DNA of 47,316 bases from positions 1 through 47,316 of the forward strand of contig NZ_JADCBK010000067.1 of NCBI RefSeq assembly GCF_020253525.1, written 5' to 3'. The notes under the pieces are model-generated. The model saw only the letters and a program-made list of their open reading frames with translations, searched no databases and was not told the origin of the DNA. Shown one piece after another: positions 1-9,355 of the stretch (positions are counted from its first letter, which is position 1; every line of letters starts with the position of its first letter). A program made the position numbers and the translations under genes. The DNA comes from Aquidulcibacter sp. Lineage in GTDB: Bacteria; Pseudomonadota; Alphaproteobacteria; Caulobacterales; Aquidulcibacteraceae.

Positions 1-1666
1 AAAATCCGGCGCGCAGACGGTGATGGCTTCCTTCAGCAGCATCAATGGCCAGAAGATGCATGGCAGCAAATCCTATCTGACCGAATTATTGAAGGTCGAA
101 ATGGGTTTTGACGGGCTGGTCGTAGGTGACTGGAACGGCCATGGGCGTATCCCGGGCTGTACCAATAAGGACTGCCCAGACTCGATCAATGCCGGCCTTG
201 ATATCTTCATGGTGCCTGAGGACTGGAAGGCGCTTTTGACCAATACGAAGGCCGCAGTTGAGAGTGGCAAAATCTCGCAAACGCGCTTGGATGATGCCGT
301 TCGCCGGATCTTGCGTGTCAAAATGCGCTATGGCCTGTTTGATCTGCCGGCACCTTCGGCCCGCAAACTGGGCGGTAAGTTTGAGGTGTTGGGCGCGCCA
401 GAGCATCGGGCTGTTGCCCGCAAAGCCGTGCAAGAATCGCTTGTGTTGTTAAAGAATGACGGCGTTTTGCCGATCAATCCCAGCAAGACCATTCTGGTAG
501 CAGGCGAGGGGGCAGACAATATCGCCAAGCAATCCGGTGGCTGGACCATCTCCTGGCAGGGTGGTGGCGATTTGACCAATGCCGACTTCCCTGGTGCTGA
601 ATCCATCTTTGCCGGCATTGCCAAACAGGCCGAGGCTGCTGGCGGTAAAGCTATTCTCTCGGTCGATGGCAGCTATAGCCAAAAACCCGACGTCGCCATC
701 GTGGTATTTGGGGAAAGGCCTTATGCCGAATTCATGGGCGATATCAAAAACCTAACCTATGGCGATGCCAAGCCTTTGGCTTTGCTGAAGAAGTTCCAAG
801 CCGAACAAATCCCGGTTGTGGCCGTCTTCCTGACTGGCCGTCCTTTGTGGGTGAATAAGGAACTCAATGCTGCGGATGCTTTTGTGGCAGCTTGGCTGCC
901 CGGCAGCGAAGGCGGTGGGGTTGCCGATGTTTTGTTAAAGACCAAGGACGGCAAAGTCCAAAACGACTTTAAGGGTAAATTGTCCTTCTCTTGGCCGAAC
1001 GCCTGTGACGCCTATGCCCTTAATCTGGGTGACGCCAATTATAAGCCTTTGTTCTCCTATGGCTTTGGCTTGACCTATGGTGCCCCAGCCGCTTGGACAC
1101 AGCTGGATGAAGGCTGTGCCCTGAGCCAGCCCAATGCAGAAAATGACGTCGCGATCTTTGCCAGGGGTCAAAGCATCGCCCCCTTCACGATGGTGGCCGC
1201 CGATGGCAAGGGCCAACGCCTGACTTTGGCTGGCGCGAAAGGCAAAAGCGCTGACGGCGCCGTCGAAGTGGTCGCCATGGACCGCAATGCGCAGGAAGAT
1301 GCCCGCACCATTCGCTGGAAAGCAGGCGGCTCATTCGGCTTTGAAGCCTCTGCGGGGCTGAACCCTGCCGCCTTGGCCAAAGGTCGCGCGATCCAGATCG
1401 ACTATCAAGTCGGCACGCGCCCAAATGGTCCTGTGACTTTGTCGATGGGTTGCGGACCCAATTGCCGCGATGAGATCGATATCACCGCGTCCTTGGCACA
1501 TGCCGAACAAAAAGGCTGGATGCGTGCAATTCTGCCACTCTCCTGCTTCAAAAAGGCCAGCCCCGCCAGCATGCCCGTCTCGATCCAATCGAGCGGCAGC
1601 TTTGAAATGTCGATCTCCGCGGTCACGCTGGTTGATGATGGCGGCGAGACGGCCTGCCGGTTTTGA
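1..1666 (+). CDS. GH3 beta-glucosidase / exo-glucan glucohydrolase, 3' part
   Basis: The open frame runs in from the left edge, so the start and most of the N-terminal barrel lie outside the window. The first ATG/GTG codons (20-25) are internal. The VVGDWNGHG segment carries the usual GH3 nucleophile Asp (codon 128-130), and INAGLDIFMVPEDW follows as in ExoP/CdxA-type exo-1,3/1,4-beta-glucosidases. The GH3 C-terminal alpha/beta domain follows (about 430-1080, with YGFGLTYG near its end), then an extra beta-rich domain (about 1140-1666) matching the ExoP C-terminal domain. GH3 enzymes of this type release glucose from beta-glucan oligosaccharides, usually in the periplasm. Nearby receptor and LacI-type genes fit glycan use. 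The family call is strong; the exact substrate is not visible. Confidence 0.9.
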   Translation, partial: KSGAQTVMASFSSINGQKMHGSKSYLTELLKVEMGFDGLVVGDWNGHGRIPGCTNKDCPDSINAGLDIFMVPEDWKALLTNTKAAVESGKISQTRLDDAVRRILRVKMRYGLFDLPAPSARKLGGKFEVLGAPEHRAVARKAVQESLVLLKNDGVLPINPSKTILVAGEGADNIAKQSGGWTISWQGGGDLTNADFPGAESIFAGIAKQAEAAGGKAILSVDGSYSQKPDVAIVVFGERPYAEFMGDIKNLTYGDAKPLALLKKFQAEQIPVVAVFLTGRPLWVNKELNAADAFVAAWLPGSEGGGVADVLLKTKDGKVQNDFKGKLSFSWPNACDAYALNLGDANYKPLFSYGFGLTYGAPAAWTQLDEGCALSQPNAENDVAIFARGQSIAPFTMVAADGKGQRLTLAGAKGKSADGAVEVVAMDRNAQEDARTIRWKAGGSFGFEASAGLNPAALAKGRAIQIDYQVGTRPNGPVTLSMGCGPNCRDEIDITASLAHAEQKGWMRAILPLSCFKKASPASMPVSIQSSGSFEMSISAVTLVDDGGETACRF

Positions 1667-1679
1667 ATGAGGGCTTTGG

Positions 1680-1710
1680 CACTCCCCTCTCCCAAGGAGA
1701 GAGGGGAGTG
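1680..1710. terminator. Inverted repeat between converging genes
   Basis: A perfect 12-bp inverted repeat (CACTCCCCTCTC / GAGAGGGGAGTG) with a 7-base loop lies between the GH3 stop and the halogenase stop. It has no T run, so it is either a weak bidirectional terminator or a dispersed intergenic repeat. The C/T-rich arms resemble repeats common between genes in alphaproteobacteria. Confidence 0.5.
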
Positions 1711-1725
1711 CGTGCGCATAGTCCC

Positions 1726-3231
1726 CTACATCGGGGCCGGGCAATAGCGTTGCAGATAGTCCTTATGGCTGGGCATATGTTGGACGACGAATTGGATGGA
1801 TTGCTCGATCCCGCGTAATTCATCGCTGGTCTTGGGGCTCAAGAGCGCGTCGGCCATCGCATTATGGCCCTGCATGGTGATGCCTTGGCCCATCATCACC
1901 GCCGCCCAGCTGGTTTCGGTAAAAAGCTCGTCATCCTCGCGGAAAATCTGACCATTAAGGCGGAAGAGGTCGGTCTTTTCGGTCAGGCTATCGGGCACAA
2001 CCATGTTGCGGCAATAATTCCAGAACGGGCTGTCGTCGCGGGTGGTGGCATTATAATGCAAGATCAAGAAGTCGCGGATACGGGCATATTCCTTGCCGGT
2101 CAGGCGGTTAAACGCATCCTCTTGCGCTTGGGTGATGCCATCAAGCGAAAGAAGGGCGATCAGCTTATTGATGCCGGTATTGATCAAATGGATGGAGGTT
2201 GATTCCAAGGGCTCCATAAAGCCCGCGGCAAGGCCCAAGGCCACGACATTTTTGTTCCAAAACTTCTTCCGCCGACCAGTGACAAAGCGCAGGAAATTGG
2301 GCTCTGCCTGGGGTTTGCCTGCGATATTATTGACCAAAATGTCGAGCGCCTCATCATCACTCATAAAGTCGCTGCAATAGACATGGCCATTGCCATTGCG
2401 GTGCTGGAGAGGCACTTGCCATTGCCAGCCCGCGCGATGGGCGGTGGCGCGTGTATAGGGTGGGGGCGGACTGCCATCGTCGCGCTTACAGGGCAGGGCC
2501 ACAGCGCGGTTGCAGGGCAGGAAGTTTGACCAATCCTCATAGCCCGTCTTCAGCGCCTGCTCGATCAACAGGCCGCGGAAGCCTGAGCAATCGACGAATA
2601 AATCGCCATCAATGACAACGCCATTATCCATGGTGACGGAGGTGACAAAGCCCGTTTCGCCATCCAACGCGACATCATTGACCTTGCCTTCAATCCGGAT
2701 CGCGCCGCGCTTTTCGGCATAGGCACGCAAATATTTGGCATAGCGGCCTGCGTCGAGGTGATAGGCGTAATTGATCGGGGGCAGATCGTCGCGCTGATAA
2801 TCTTCGGTACGGGCAAAGCGGCCATGATGGGCCGCCATGGTCTCAATATTGAAGATCTGGATCGGCCTTTTATCGCCTGCCTCTTTAAACTTGTGCCAAA
2901 TATGGTGGAAGGACACGCCGTCGACTTGATAGCCATAATTGCCAAACGGATGGATGTAGCTATCGCCAATCTTTCCCCAATTGACGAATTGAATGCCGAG
3001 CTTGAAGCTGCCTTGGACGGCAGACAACATCTCGCGCTCGTCAATTTCCAGCAAGCGGTTGAAATCAAGGAAGGGTGGGATGGTGGCTTCGCCGACGCCG
3101 ACCGTGCCGATTTGTTCTGATTCGATCACAAGGACATTGACAGGCCTGCCCGCACGCAAGCGCGACAAAGCAGCCGCTGCCATCCAGCCCGCCGTGCCAC
3201 CACCTACGATTACGATTGTCTCAATTGCCAT
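1726..3231 (-). CDS. Flavin-dependent tryptophan-halogenase family protein
   Basis: 501 aa. The N-terminus has the FAD-binding GGGTAGWMAA motif (residues 10-20). GVGEATIP follows at 45-52, and SFKLGIQFVNW contains Lys77, which appears to match the catalytic Lys of PrnA-type halogenases. WQWQVP is the WxWxIP signature that separates these enzymes from monooxygenases. The family uses FADH2, O2 and halide to make hypohalous acid, which is led to the lysine. The free substrate is unknown; relatives beside TonB receptors, such as BrvH-like enzymes, act on indole in vitro. The gene is divergent from the TonB-dependent receptor and shares an 84-165-bp regulatory region with it. A G-rich stretch (GGGGTGA) before the ATG may serve as ribosome binding site. 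Confidence 0.9.
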   Translation of the reverse strand: MAIETIVIVGGGTAGWMAAAALSRLRAGRPVNVLVIESEQIGTVGVGEATIPPFLDFNRLLEIDEREMLSAVQGSFKLGIQFVNWGKIGDSYIHPFGNYGYQVDGVSFHHIWHKFKEAGDKRPIQIFNIETMAAHHGRFARTEDYQRDDLPPINYAYHLDAGRYAKYLRAYAEKRGAIRIEGKVNDVALDGETGFVTSVTMDNGVVIDGDLFVDCSGFRGLLIEQALKTGYEDWSNFLPCNRAVALPCKRDDGSPPPPYTRATAHRAGWQWQVPLQHRNGNGHVYCSDFMSDDEALDILVNNIAGKPQAEPNFLRFVTGRRKKFWNKNVVALGLAAGFMEPLESTSIHLINTGINKLIALLSLDGITQAQEDAFNRLTGKEYARIRDFLILHYNATTRDDSPFWNYCRNMVVPDSLTEKTDLFRLNGQIFREDDELFTETSWAAVMMGQGITMQGHNAMADALLSPKTSDELRGIEQSIQFVVQHMPSHKDYLQRYCPAPM

Positions 3232-3296
3232 GTCTCGTCACCCCCTGAGTCATCTTAACTGTATTTTCTTGCCATCTAGCACGGATGACGCAAATG

Positions 3297-3322
3297 TGAA
3301 CGTTCATTTTTTCTTGTGAACG
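3297..3322. promoter_or_regulatory. Candidate LacI-type operator in divergent promoter
   Basis: TGAACGTTCA (3297-3306) is a perfect 10-bp palindrome with a central CG, typical of LacI-family operators. GTGAACG occurs at 3296-3302 and again at 3316-3322, a direct repeat spaced 20 bp (two helical turns). It lies between the halogenase and receptor genes, and a LacI-family gene follows the receptor. The link to that regulator is inference. Confidence 0.45.
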
Positions 3323-3396
3323 CTCTCAATTTCGGTTACGCCTCACGCAAGATGATTAGCTTCCTTCAAAAAAGAAGGGAGTCAGGGGAGGAAAAT

Positions 3397-6300
3397 TTGG
3401 CCTATCAACTCAACGCAGGCACAGCCACGTCTCGGTCTCGGCGGTTTACCGCTTTGACTACCGCATCCAGTCTCGCCCTTCTGGCGCTGGTTTCGCAGCC
3501 TGCTTTCGCACAGACGGCAGCAGCGCCCGCCACGCCAGCCGAGACCACACCCCCTGCAACCCAAGAAGCTGAGGCACCAGCCGAAGTTATCGTGGTCACC
3601 GGCTTCCGCCGTTCGCTGCAAAATGCGCAATCGATTAAGCGCAACCTCGATACCTTTGTCGATGTGGTGACCGCCGAAGATATTGGCGCTTTGCCAGATC
3701 GTTCGGTGGCAGAAGCGCTGCAGCGTATTCCCGGCATCAATATTTCGCGCTTTGAACAGCGCAACGACCCAGACCGTTTTTCGGTCGAAGGGTCGGGCGT
3801 CATCATTCGCGGTCTGCCTTATGTGCGCTCTGAGTTGAATGGCCGCGACATTTTCTCGGCAAATGGTGGCCGCGAGCTTTCCTTTAATGACGTTTCGCCA
3901 GAACTGTTGGGCCGGGTCGAAGTCTTCAAAAACGCCACCGCCGACATGATTGATGGCGGCATCTCCGGCACCGTCAATCTGGTTACCCGCAAACCGCTTG
4001 ATAAAAAGGGCCCACGCTTTGCGGGCACGATTGAGAGCAATTATGGCGATATGGCCGAAAAGTGGTCGCCTGGCTTCTCTTTCTTGGCGTCCAACACCTA
4101 TGAGACCGACGTCGGTACCTTTGGCGTGCAATTGGCTTATGCCCAATCGCAATTGGTGACCAAGACCGATGCCTCGCAAATCACCGACCCGTGCTATCGC
4201 GATGCGTCGCTGACTTCGGCCTGTATCCGCGTGCGTGCTGTCGGTTCTGGCGGTTTCAGCGGCGGCCAAGCCTTTAATGCGTCCAACTTCCCACCTGCAA
4301 ACGCTGTCTTTGTGCCAAAGGGCGCAGGCGTGCGCACAACCGATCTGACGCGGGACCGTGATGCGATCTCGATCGTTGGGCAATGGGAAAGCAATGACAA
4401 GCGCTGGTTGGCCACGCTGGAATATCTGAAGGCAACCACCGAAGCGACACTAGAAGAATTTTCGGCCTTGGCTCTGGTCAATGACGATGCCTTGTTCCCC
4501 GTTGTGGCACCGGGCACCACTGCGACCTTTGCCGGCAACCAGTTTGCGAAAGGTACTTTGACCCAGCTTCAGCCCTTTACCGGCGGGCGTGGTATCCCAA
4601 CTGAACTTTTGCGCTTCCAGCGCGAAGATGCTGCCTCGACCGAAGATGTGTCCTTCACTTTGAAGTTCAATCCGACTGACCGCATGCGCTTTAACTTCGA
4701 GCTTCAACATATTGGCTCAGACCGCACCGAGAATGGCTTCATCTCGGCGATGCAGACCTATAGCGATGTCTATATCGACAATACGGGCGACACGCCCTTG
4801 GTGCAGTTCCTGCAACCTGGATCACCCAACTCGCCCGCCAGCTATTTCACAGACCCGTCCAAGACCTTCTATTGGTTCTTGTTGGACAACCAAGTCTATA
4901 ATGAAGGCGAGATGACGAGCGTTCGTCTCGATGGCGAATATGATTTGAAGGAAGATGGCTTCTTCAAAGGCGTCCGCTTTGGCGCGCGTTGGAGTGATCG
5001 TTCGCGCATCACCCGCAATGCCAACTTCTCCAATTGGGGCAATTTGGGTGCACCTTGGACCGGTCGTGGTGGCAATTGGAATTGCGGCGACTTCCAAGCC
5101 TTTGGCTGCGGTGGTGCGTATGCCAAGGACTTCCCAGGCTCGTCGGCCATTCGCAATCCGTTTGGCGACAACTTCCAGCGCGGCAATGTGCCCGTGCCTT
5201 TGGGCGATGGTTCTGCCTTCTTCTTTGGGGGCGACAATACGGTACGCGACTATCTGAGCGGGGAAATCCGCAAACAGGCCAGCGCGATCACCGCTTACAC
5301 TTTGACCCCAAATGCGTGGTTCCCAATCTCTGCACGGTCTAACAATGTGCTTGGCGGTCCTTGGACGCCCGGTGAAATTTCAGACGTGGAAGAATTGACT
5401 TCTGCTGCCTTCCTCCGCGTGGATTTTGGCAAGGAATATTCCAGCAATCTTAAGATCAACGGCAATTTTGGCCTGCGCTATGTGCAGACCACGGTGCAAA
5501 GCGGCGGTTCGATCCAGCTGCCGACCGGCGAATTCTTTGATGCGGTGAACATCGTCAATGGCGTCAATGTCGGCGGTAATGGCGATGGCATTGTGAGCGT
5601 TGCAGAGCTGCAAAGAGCCTGTAATGCGGTTCAGGCGGGCCAAGTTGCACCGGGCTATTGCGGCCTATCGGCGACACGTTTGGCGGCCTTTGGGTCCTTC
5701 TTTACCGGTGAAAAGCTGGATGACAGCGCCGACATCAAGTTTGACCATGTCTTGCCAAGCTTCAATGCCAAAGCCGACTTTGGCAATGGCATGTTGGTCC
5801 GGATGGCGATTTCGAAAGGGATTTCGCGGCCTGACTTGAACGCCTTTGCCACGGGCGGGGGTATTTCCGACAATACGGCCAACCTGAAAGCCGGTGGCAC
5901 CTTGGAAACTGGGCCGCTCTTCCAAATCGGGACGGGTAACCGTTTGTTGCGCCCCATCGAGTCTTGGAATTACGACCTGTCCTATGAATGGTATTTTGCC
6001 AAAGTGGGCTATGTCTCGGTTTCAGCCTTCATGAAGGACATCCAAGGTATTGTGAATGGCGGGGCTTCGGTTCGCCGCTTCACCAGTCCCAAAGGGGTTA
6101 ATGGCGACATCCTCGTCAATGGTCCGGTCAATAGCGATGGGGGTATCCTGAAAGGGGTCGAGCTGTCCTATCAACAGACCTATGACTTCCTGCCGGGCTT
6201 GTTGAGCGGCTTGGGTGCGCAATTCACTTACACCTATGTGGATGCAGGCGACTTTAGCAACTCAAACCTCGGGGCCGAACAGAGCCCGTTTGCGGGTTCT

Positions 6301-6645
6301 ACGCCTTTGGCCGGTGTTTCCGAACATACGATCAATGCGGTCGGCTTCTATGAAAAGGGCCCGATTGCGATGCGTTTGGCCTATAATTGGCGGTCGGAAT
6401 TCCTGCAAACCCCGCGCGATGTCATCTTCCCCTTCTCGCCCATTTACGGCGAGGAGACAGGCCAGCTTGACGGCTCGATCTTTTATACCTGGAGCCCCCG
6501 CGTTAAGTTTGGCATCCAGGGTGTGAACCTGCTCGACGAAGTCACCCAGACCAGTCAGGTGATCGACTTTAAGGGCACACGTGTGACGCGTTCGGCCTTC
6601 CGCAACGACCGCCGCTTCACCGTGATGGCACGGGTAGAGTTCTAA
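3397..6645 (+). CDS. TonB-dependent receptor (TonB-Xanth-Caul type)
   Basis: 1082 aa from a TTG start at 3397, chosen because AGGGGAGG sits five bases upstream and the product then begins with a clean signal peptide (residues 1-38, cut after SQPAFA). The frame opens at GTG 3316, but that codon lies in a putative operator and would bury the signal sequence. A TonB box (EVIVVTG, 63-69) is followed by the plug domain (about 80-200, including LPDRSVAEALQRIPGI) and a long beta-barrel ending RRFTVMARVEF with the terminal aromatic residue needed for outer-membrane insertion. The family imports glycans, siderophores or other ligands using TonB energy. Neighbouring GH3, halogenase and LacI genes suggest an oligosaccharide ligand. 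Confidence 0.95.
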   Translation: MAYQLNAGTATSRSRRFTALTTASSLALLALVSQPAFAQTAAAPATPAETTPPATQEAEAPAEVIVVTGFRRSLQNAQSIKRNLDTFVDVVTAEDIGALPDRSVAEALQRIPGINISRFEQRNDPDRFSVEGSGVIIRGLPYVRSELNGRDIFSANGGRELSFNDVSPELLGRVEVFKNATADMIDGGISGTVNLVTRKPLDKKGPRFAGTIESNYGDMAEKWSPGFSFLASNTYETDVGTFGVQLAYAQSQLVTKTDASQITDPCYRDASLTSACIRVRAVGSGGFSGGQAFNASNFPPANAVFVPKGAGVRTTDLTRDRDAISIVGQWESNDKRWLATLEYLKATTEATLEEFSALALVNDDALFPVVAPGTTATFAGNQFAKGTLTQLQPFTGGRGIPTELLRFQREDAASTEDVSFTLKFNPTDRMRFNFELQHIGSDRTENGFISAMQTYSDVYIDNTGDTPLVQFLQPGSPNSPASYFTDPSKTFYWFLLDNQVYNEGEMTSVRLDGEYDLKEDGFFKGVRFGARWSDRSRITRNANFSNWGNLGAPWTGRGGNWNCGDFQAFGCGGAYAKDFPGSSAIRNPFGDNFQRGNVPVPLGDGSAFFFGGDNTVRDYLSGEIRKQASAITAYTLTPNAWFPISARSNNVLGGPWTPGEISDVEELTSAAFLRVDFGKEYSSNLKINGNFGLRYVQTTVQSGGSIQLPTGEFFDAVNIVNGVNVGGNGDGIVSVAELQRACNAVQAGQVAPGYCGLSATRLAAFGSFFTGEKLDDSADIKFDHVLPSFNAKADFGNGMLVRMAISKGISRPDLNAFATGGGISDNTANLKAGGTLETGPLFQIGTGNRLLRPIESWNYDLSYEWYFAKVGYVSVSAFMKDIQGIVNGGASVRRFTSPKGVNGDILVNGPVNSDGGILKGVELSYQQTYDFLPGLLSGLGAQFTYTYVDAGDFSNSNLGAEQSPFAGSTPLAGVSEHTINAVGFYEKGPIAMRLAYNWRSEFLQTPRDVIFPFSPIYGEETGQLDGSIFYTWSPRVKFGIQGVNLLDEVTQTSQVIDFKGTRVTRSAFRNDRRFTVMARVEF

Positions 6646-6657
6646 TCTATCCACCTG

Positions 6658-6695
6658 AAGCGAGCCTTGAGCTATCTCTCAAGGCTCGCTTTTTT
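6658..6695 (+). terminator. Rho-independent terminator after TonB-dependent receptor
   Basis: GCGAGCCTTGAG (6660-6671) and CTCAAGGCTCGC (6678-6689) form a perfect 12-bp stem with a 6-base loop, followed at once by six T. It lies 14 bases after the receptor stop and is the clearest intrinsic terminator in the window. Confidence 0.93.
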
Positions 6696-6992
6696 CATCC
6701 AGTTTCAAGCCTTGGCCCAGTTTAAACATGCAATCGATTGACTTTGTATTGGGACCAAAGCAACGACGATCTAAGCTAATCGAGAGTAATCAAATTGCTG
6801 TGTAAGTTTGTTATATCCTTTGATTGTTCATGGTTAAGCCTTTAAGCTTTTTTTCGGAATTTGTGGCGGGATATCAAGGTCATGACTGTTCCACCGAAAG
6901 TAGTTTTTATGCGCCTTGAGTCTAACTCACCACCTTTGGAAGCCGCACAGTTTGCCCGCACATGTTGGTGTCAGGGGTTGAAGGGGTAGGTT
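6696..6992. promoter_or_regulatory. AT-rich leader region of the LacI-family gene
   Basis: About 300 bases without a gene, more AT-rich than the flanks. CAATCGATTG at 6731-6740 is a perfect 10-bp palindrome with central CG and is a candidate LacI-family (auto)operator. AAGGGG at 6981-6986 is the ribosome binding site for the ATG at 6993. No confident -35/-10 pair or small ORF was found. Confidence 0.4.
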
Positions 6993-8039
6993 ATGGGCCG
7001 TCGCAATCAATCGGTCACCATCTCCCATGTTGCCGCTGATGCGGGTGTCTCGTTGCAGACAGTTAGCCGTGTCATCAATAATGAGCCCAATGTGCGCCCA
7101 GAAATGAAGGCGCGGGTGCAAGCTTCGATTGAGAAGCTGCATTATGTGCCCTCAATTGCCGCTCAGCGCATGAGTGGTTCGCGCTCTTACCTCATTCTGG
7201 TCATCAATGACCGCGAGCGGACGATTGCCGAATGGCGGGCGCGGCGTGGGGCAGACTGGGTTGACCAAATGCTGCTGGGGGGCATGTTGACCTGCGCAGA
7301 GCATGGCTATCGCATGATTTTTGAGCTTGTCGACACCCATAATGACCATGTGGAGCGCGAACTGAGCGGTACGATCGCGGCACTTCAGCCCGATGGCATC
7401 ATTCTCACGCCGCCGCACTCTGAAAACCCCCTAATCACCAATTTGCTGGAGCGGCGCGCTATTCCCTTTGCCCGCATCGGCTCTTTGACGCCAGGCAGTG
7501 GCTTTGCCATTCATATGGGCGATGCGGCCTCGGCAGCGCAAGCTACCCAGCATTTGATTGATCTTGGCCATAAGCGGATCGGCTTTATTGCCGGTGCCCC
7601 GGACTATAATTTGTCGCATTGGCGCGTCGATGGCTGGCGGCAAGCAATGGCGCAAGCGGGCCTCTCAGATGTTGGCCTATGTGTGCCGGGAGACTTTAGC
7701 TATGAGAGTGGGCGGGCAGCCGCCGCGGCATTGTTGGACCTAAATCCTGCGCCAACCGCCATTATCGCCAGCAATGACCAAATGGCCTTAGCGACTTTGG
7801 ATATTGCCAATGAGCGCAATCTTTCCATCCCGCACGACTTATCGGTGATTAGCTTTGACAATACCCCCGTCGTGCGCTTCACCACGCCGCAATTGACGGC
7901 CGTGGATCAACCCATTGCGGCGACCTTCTCTAAGGCGGTAGAGCTTCTGATCCATCAAGCAACCTCGCAAAGCGATGAACCCTATTTGGTGACGGGCTCG
8001 CTGGTTGTCCGCGCGAGCACCGCCCCACCTAAGGCCTAG
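6993..8039 (+). CDS. LacI-family transcriptional regulator
   Basis: 348 aa, the usual length for LacI/GalR repressors. The N-terminal helix-turn-helix is clear (VTISHVAADAGVSLQTVSRV, about residues 7-27), followed by the hinge (residues PSIAAQRMSG, about 52-61) and a periplasmic-binding-protein-like sensor domain with the motifs IGFIAGAPD and AIIASNDQMA. LacI-family members bind operators with a central CG and respond to sugars. The most likely targets are the upstream receptor, halogenase and GH3 genes, judged from adjacency and the candidate operators at 3297 and 6731. The effector is unknown. The start is set by AAGGGG seven bases before the ATG. Confidence 0.93.
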   Translation: MGRRNQSVTISHVAADAGVSLQTVSRVINNEPNVRPEMKARVQASIEKLHYVPSIAAQRMSGSRSYLILVINDRERTIAEWRARRGADWVDQMLLGGMLTCAEHGYRMIFELVDTHNDHVERELSGTIAALQPDGIILTPPHSENPLITNLLERRAIPFARIGSLTPGSGFAIHMGDAASAAQATQHLIDLGHKRIGFIAGAPDYNLSHWRVDGWRQAMAQAGLSDVGLCVPGDFSYESGRAAAAALLDLNPAPTAIIASNDQMALATLDIANERNLSIPHDLSVISFDNTPVVRFTTPQLTAVDQPIAATFSKAVELLIHQATSQSDEPYLVTGSLVVRASTAPPKA

Positions 8040-8048
8040 GATTTAAGC

Positions 8049-9179
8049 CTAAAGGCTCGGATTGATCAGGTATTTTTCGCCCGTTGCCTTGCGGGCATAG
8101 GCGCGGACATGGTCTGGATGCAACGCCTCGGCCAAGGACAGGGTCGAGGTATAATGGCTGGCAAAAGTTGTCGTCAGCTCACGCGCCACACGTTGGCGCA
8201 AACCGAGGGCCGCTTCGAGGCCAATCTTCTGCAAGAAGGGCGTCAAGAGGAAGCCGCTCACACTCCAAGATAGACCAAAACCGCGATCTAATTCGGTGGG
8301 GCGCAGGTCGAGGCCGCCATAAATATAGACTTGCTTGAAGGTGGACGAGCCATAGCGGCTATATTCCTTGGCATTGCGATTGGCTGCGGCCTCCATCGCA
8401 TGCAGAATTGAATTGGCGAGGCGCCCACCGCCGATTGCGTCAAAGGCGAGGGTGGCTTTGGTCTCGGTCACCGCATCGGTCAGATCGGCTTGGAAGGTGT
8501 CAGACGTTGAATCCACCACATATTTCGCGCCAATATCTTTCAGAATTTTCGCCTGTTCAGCGCTGCGGACAATATTGACCAAGGGCACGCCGTCGGCGAG
8601 GCAAATCTTGTTCAGCATCTGCCCAAGGTTAGACGCTGCAGCGGTATGGACGAGGGCGACATGGCCTTCGCGTTTCATTGTCTCGACCATAGCAAGGGCT
8701 GTCAGCGGGTTTACAAACATCGAGGCCCCATCAGCCGCGGTTGCGCCATCAGGAAGCGGCGAGCAATCGCGCGCGAGGATCTTCCGGTAGGTGGCATACA
8801 TGGAGCCGCCGAACATGCCGACTTTTTTGCCAAGTAACCCGGTCGCATTCGCCCCAGCGCGCACCACCGTGCCTGCGCCTTCATTGCCGACAGCCATAGA
8901 CGCATCCAAGCGCGGCTTCATCATGCCCATGCGGGCAGGGGGAATGGTTGCGGTCAGGATCGGCCGGTCGGCCGTGCCACTGGCCTCTAGGGTCGCCATG
9001 TCCGCCGGCCCAAGCAAAAGCCCCAAGTCAGACGGATTGATGGGCGAAGCCTCAACTTGAACAATCACTTCATCGGGGCCGGGTTCATCCATCGTAACCG
9101 GCTCAAGATTGAGGACTAATTTGCCCTCCGACGTCACAGTGGACCGCAATTCAAGGCCGTGGAGTTGGGTGTCGCTCAT
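8049..9179 (-). CDS. Medium-chain dehydrogenase/reductase (enoyl/quinone reductase-like)
   Basis: 376 aa from the ATG at 9179, chosen over an in-frame ATG at 9260 because GGAG lies upstream and the family fold starts here. The N-terminal GroES-like domain (ASPINPSDLGLLLG) is followed by a nucleotide-binding domain with ALVHTAAASNLGQMLNKI in the position of the cofactor loop. No cysteine cluster for structural zinc is visible, so it resembles the NADPH:quinone / enoyl reductase branch. The substrate is unknown. It converges on the LacI-family gene with only 9 bp between stops, and has no obvious operon partner. Confidence 0.82.
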   Translation of the reverse strand: MSDTQLHGLELRSTVTSEGKLVLNLEPVTMDEPGPDEVIVQVEASPINPSDLGLLLGPADMATLEASGTADRPILTATIPPARMGMMKPRLDASMAVGNEGAGTVVRAGANATGLLGKKVGMFGGSMYATYRKILARDCSPLPDGATAADGASMFVNPLTALAMVETMKREGHVALVHTAAASNLGQMLNKICLADGVPLVNIVRSAEQAKILKDIGAKYVVDSTSDTFQADLTDAVTETKATLAFDAIGGGRLANSILHAMEAAANRNAKEYSRYGSSTFKQVYIYGGLDLRPTELDRGFGLSWSVSGFLLTPFLQKIGLEAALGLRQRVARELTTTFASHYTSTLSLAEALHPDHVRAYARKATGEKYLINPSL

Positions 9180-9355
9180 GGTGTTTTCTCCGCAAATTAT
9201 GATTTTGACCTTAGCTAAACCACACGGGCGGACTTGTCGCGAAAAATCGCAGGCGGGCATCGGACCATCGCCTCGCCCCCATAGACTTTGCCCGCAATTG
9301 CGTTACCAAGATGGGCCAAGGGCGCGGCTTCATAAGCGCTCACGGGGGCAACATC

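Noticed and set aside
3382-4383. Long open frame (333 codons) on the minus strand
   Set aside because: Lies wholly inside the TonB-dependent receptor gene, has no recognisable family and no ribosome site; it is a shadow of the real frame.
6834-6861. AAGC/GCTT plus T7 as an intrinsic terminator
   Set aside because: Stem of four AT-rich pairs only and no gene ends just upstream.
8034-8056. Small hairpin between the LacI-family and dehydrogenase genes as terminator
   Set aside because: Four base pairs, AT-rich loop and no T run; it overlaps coding sequence.
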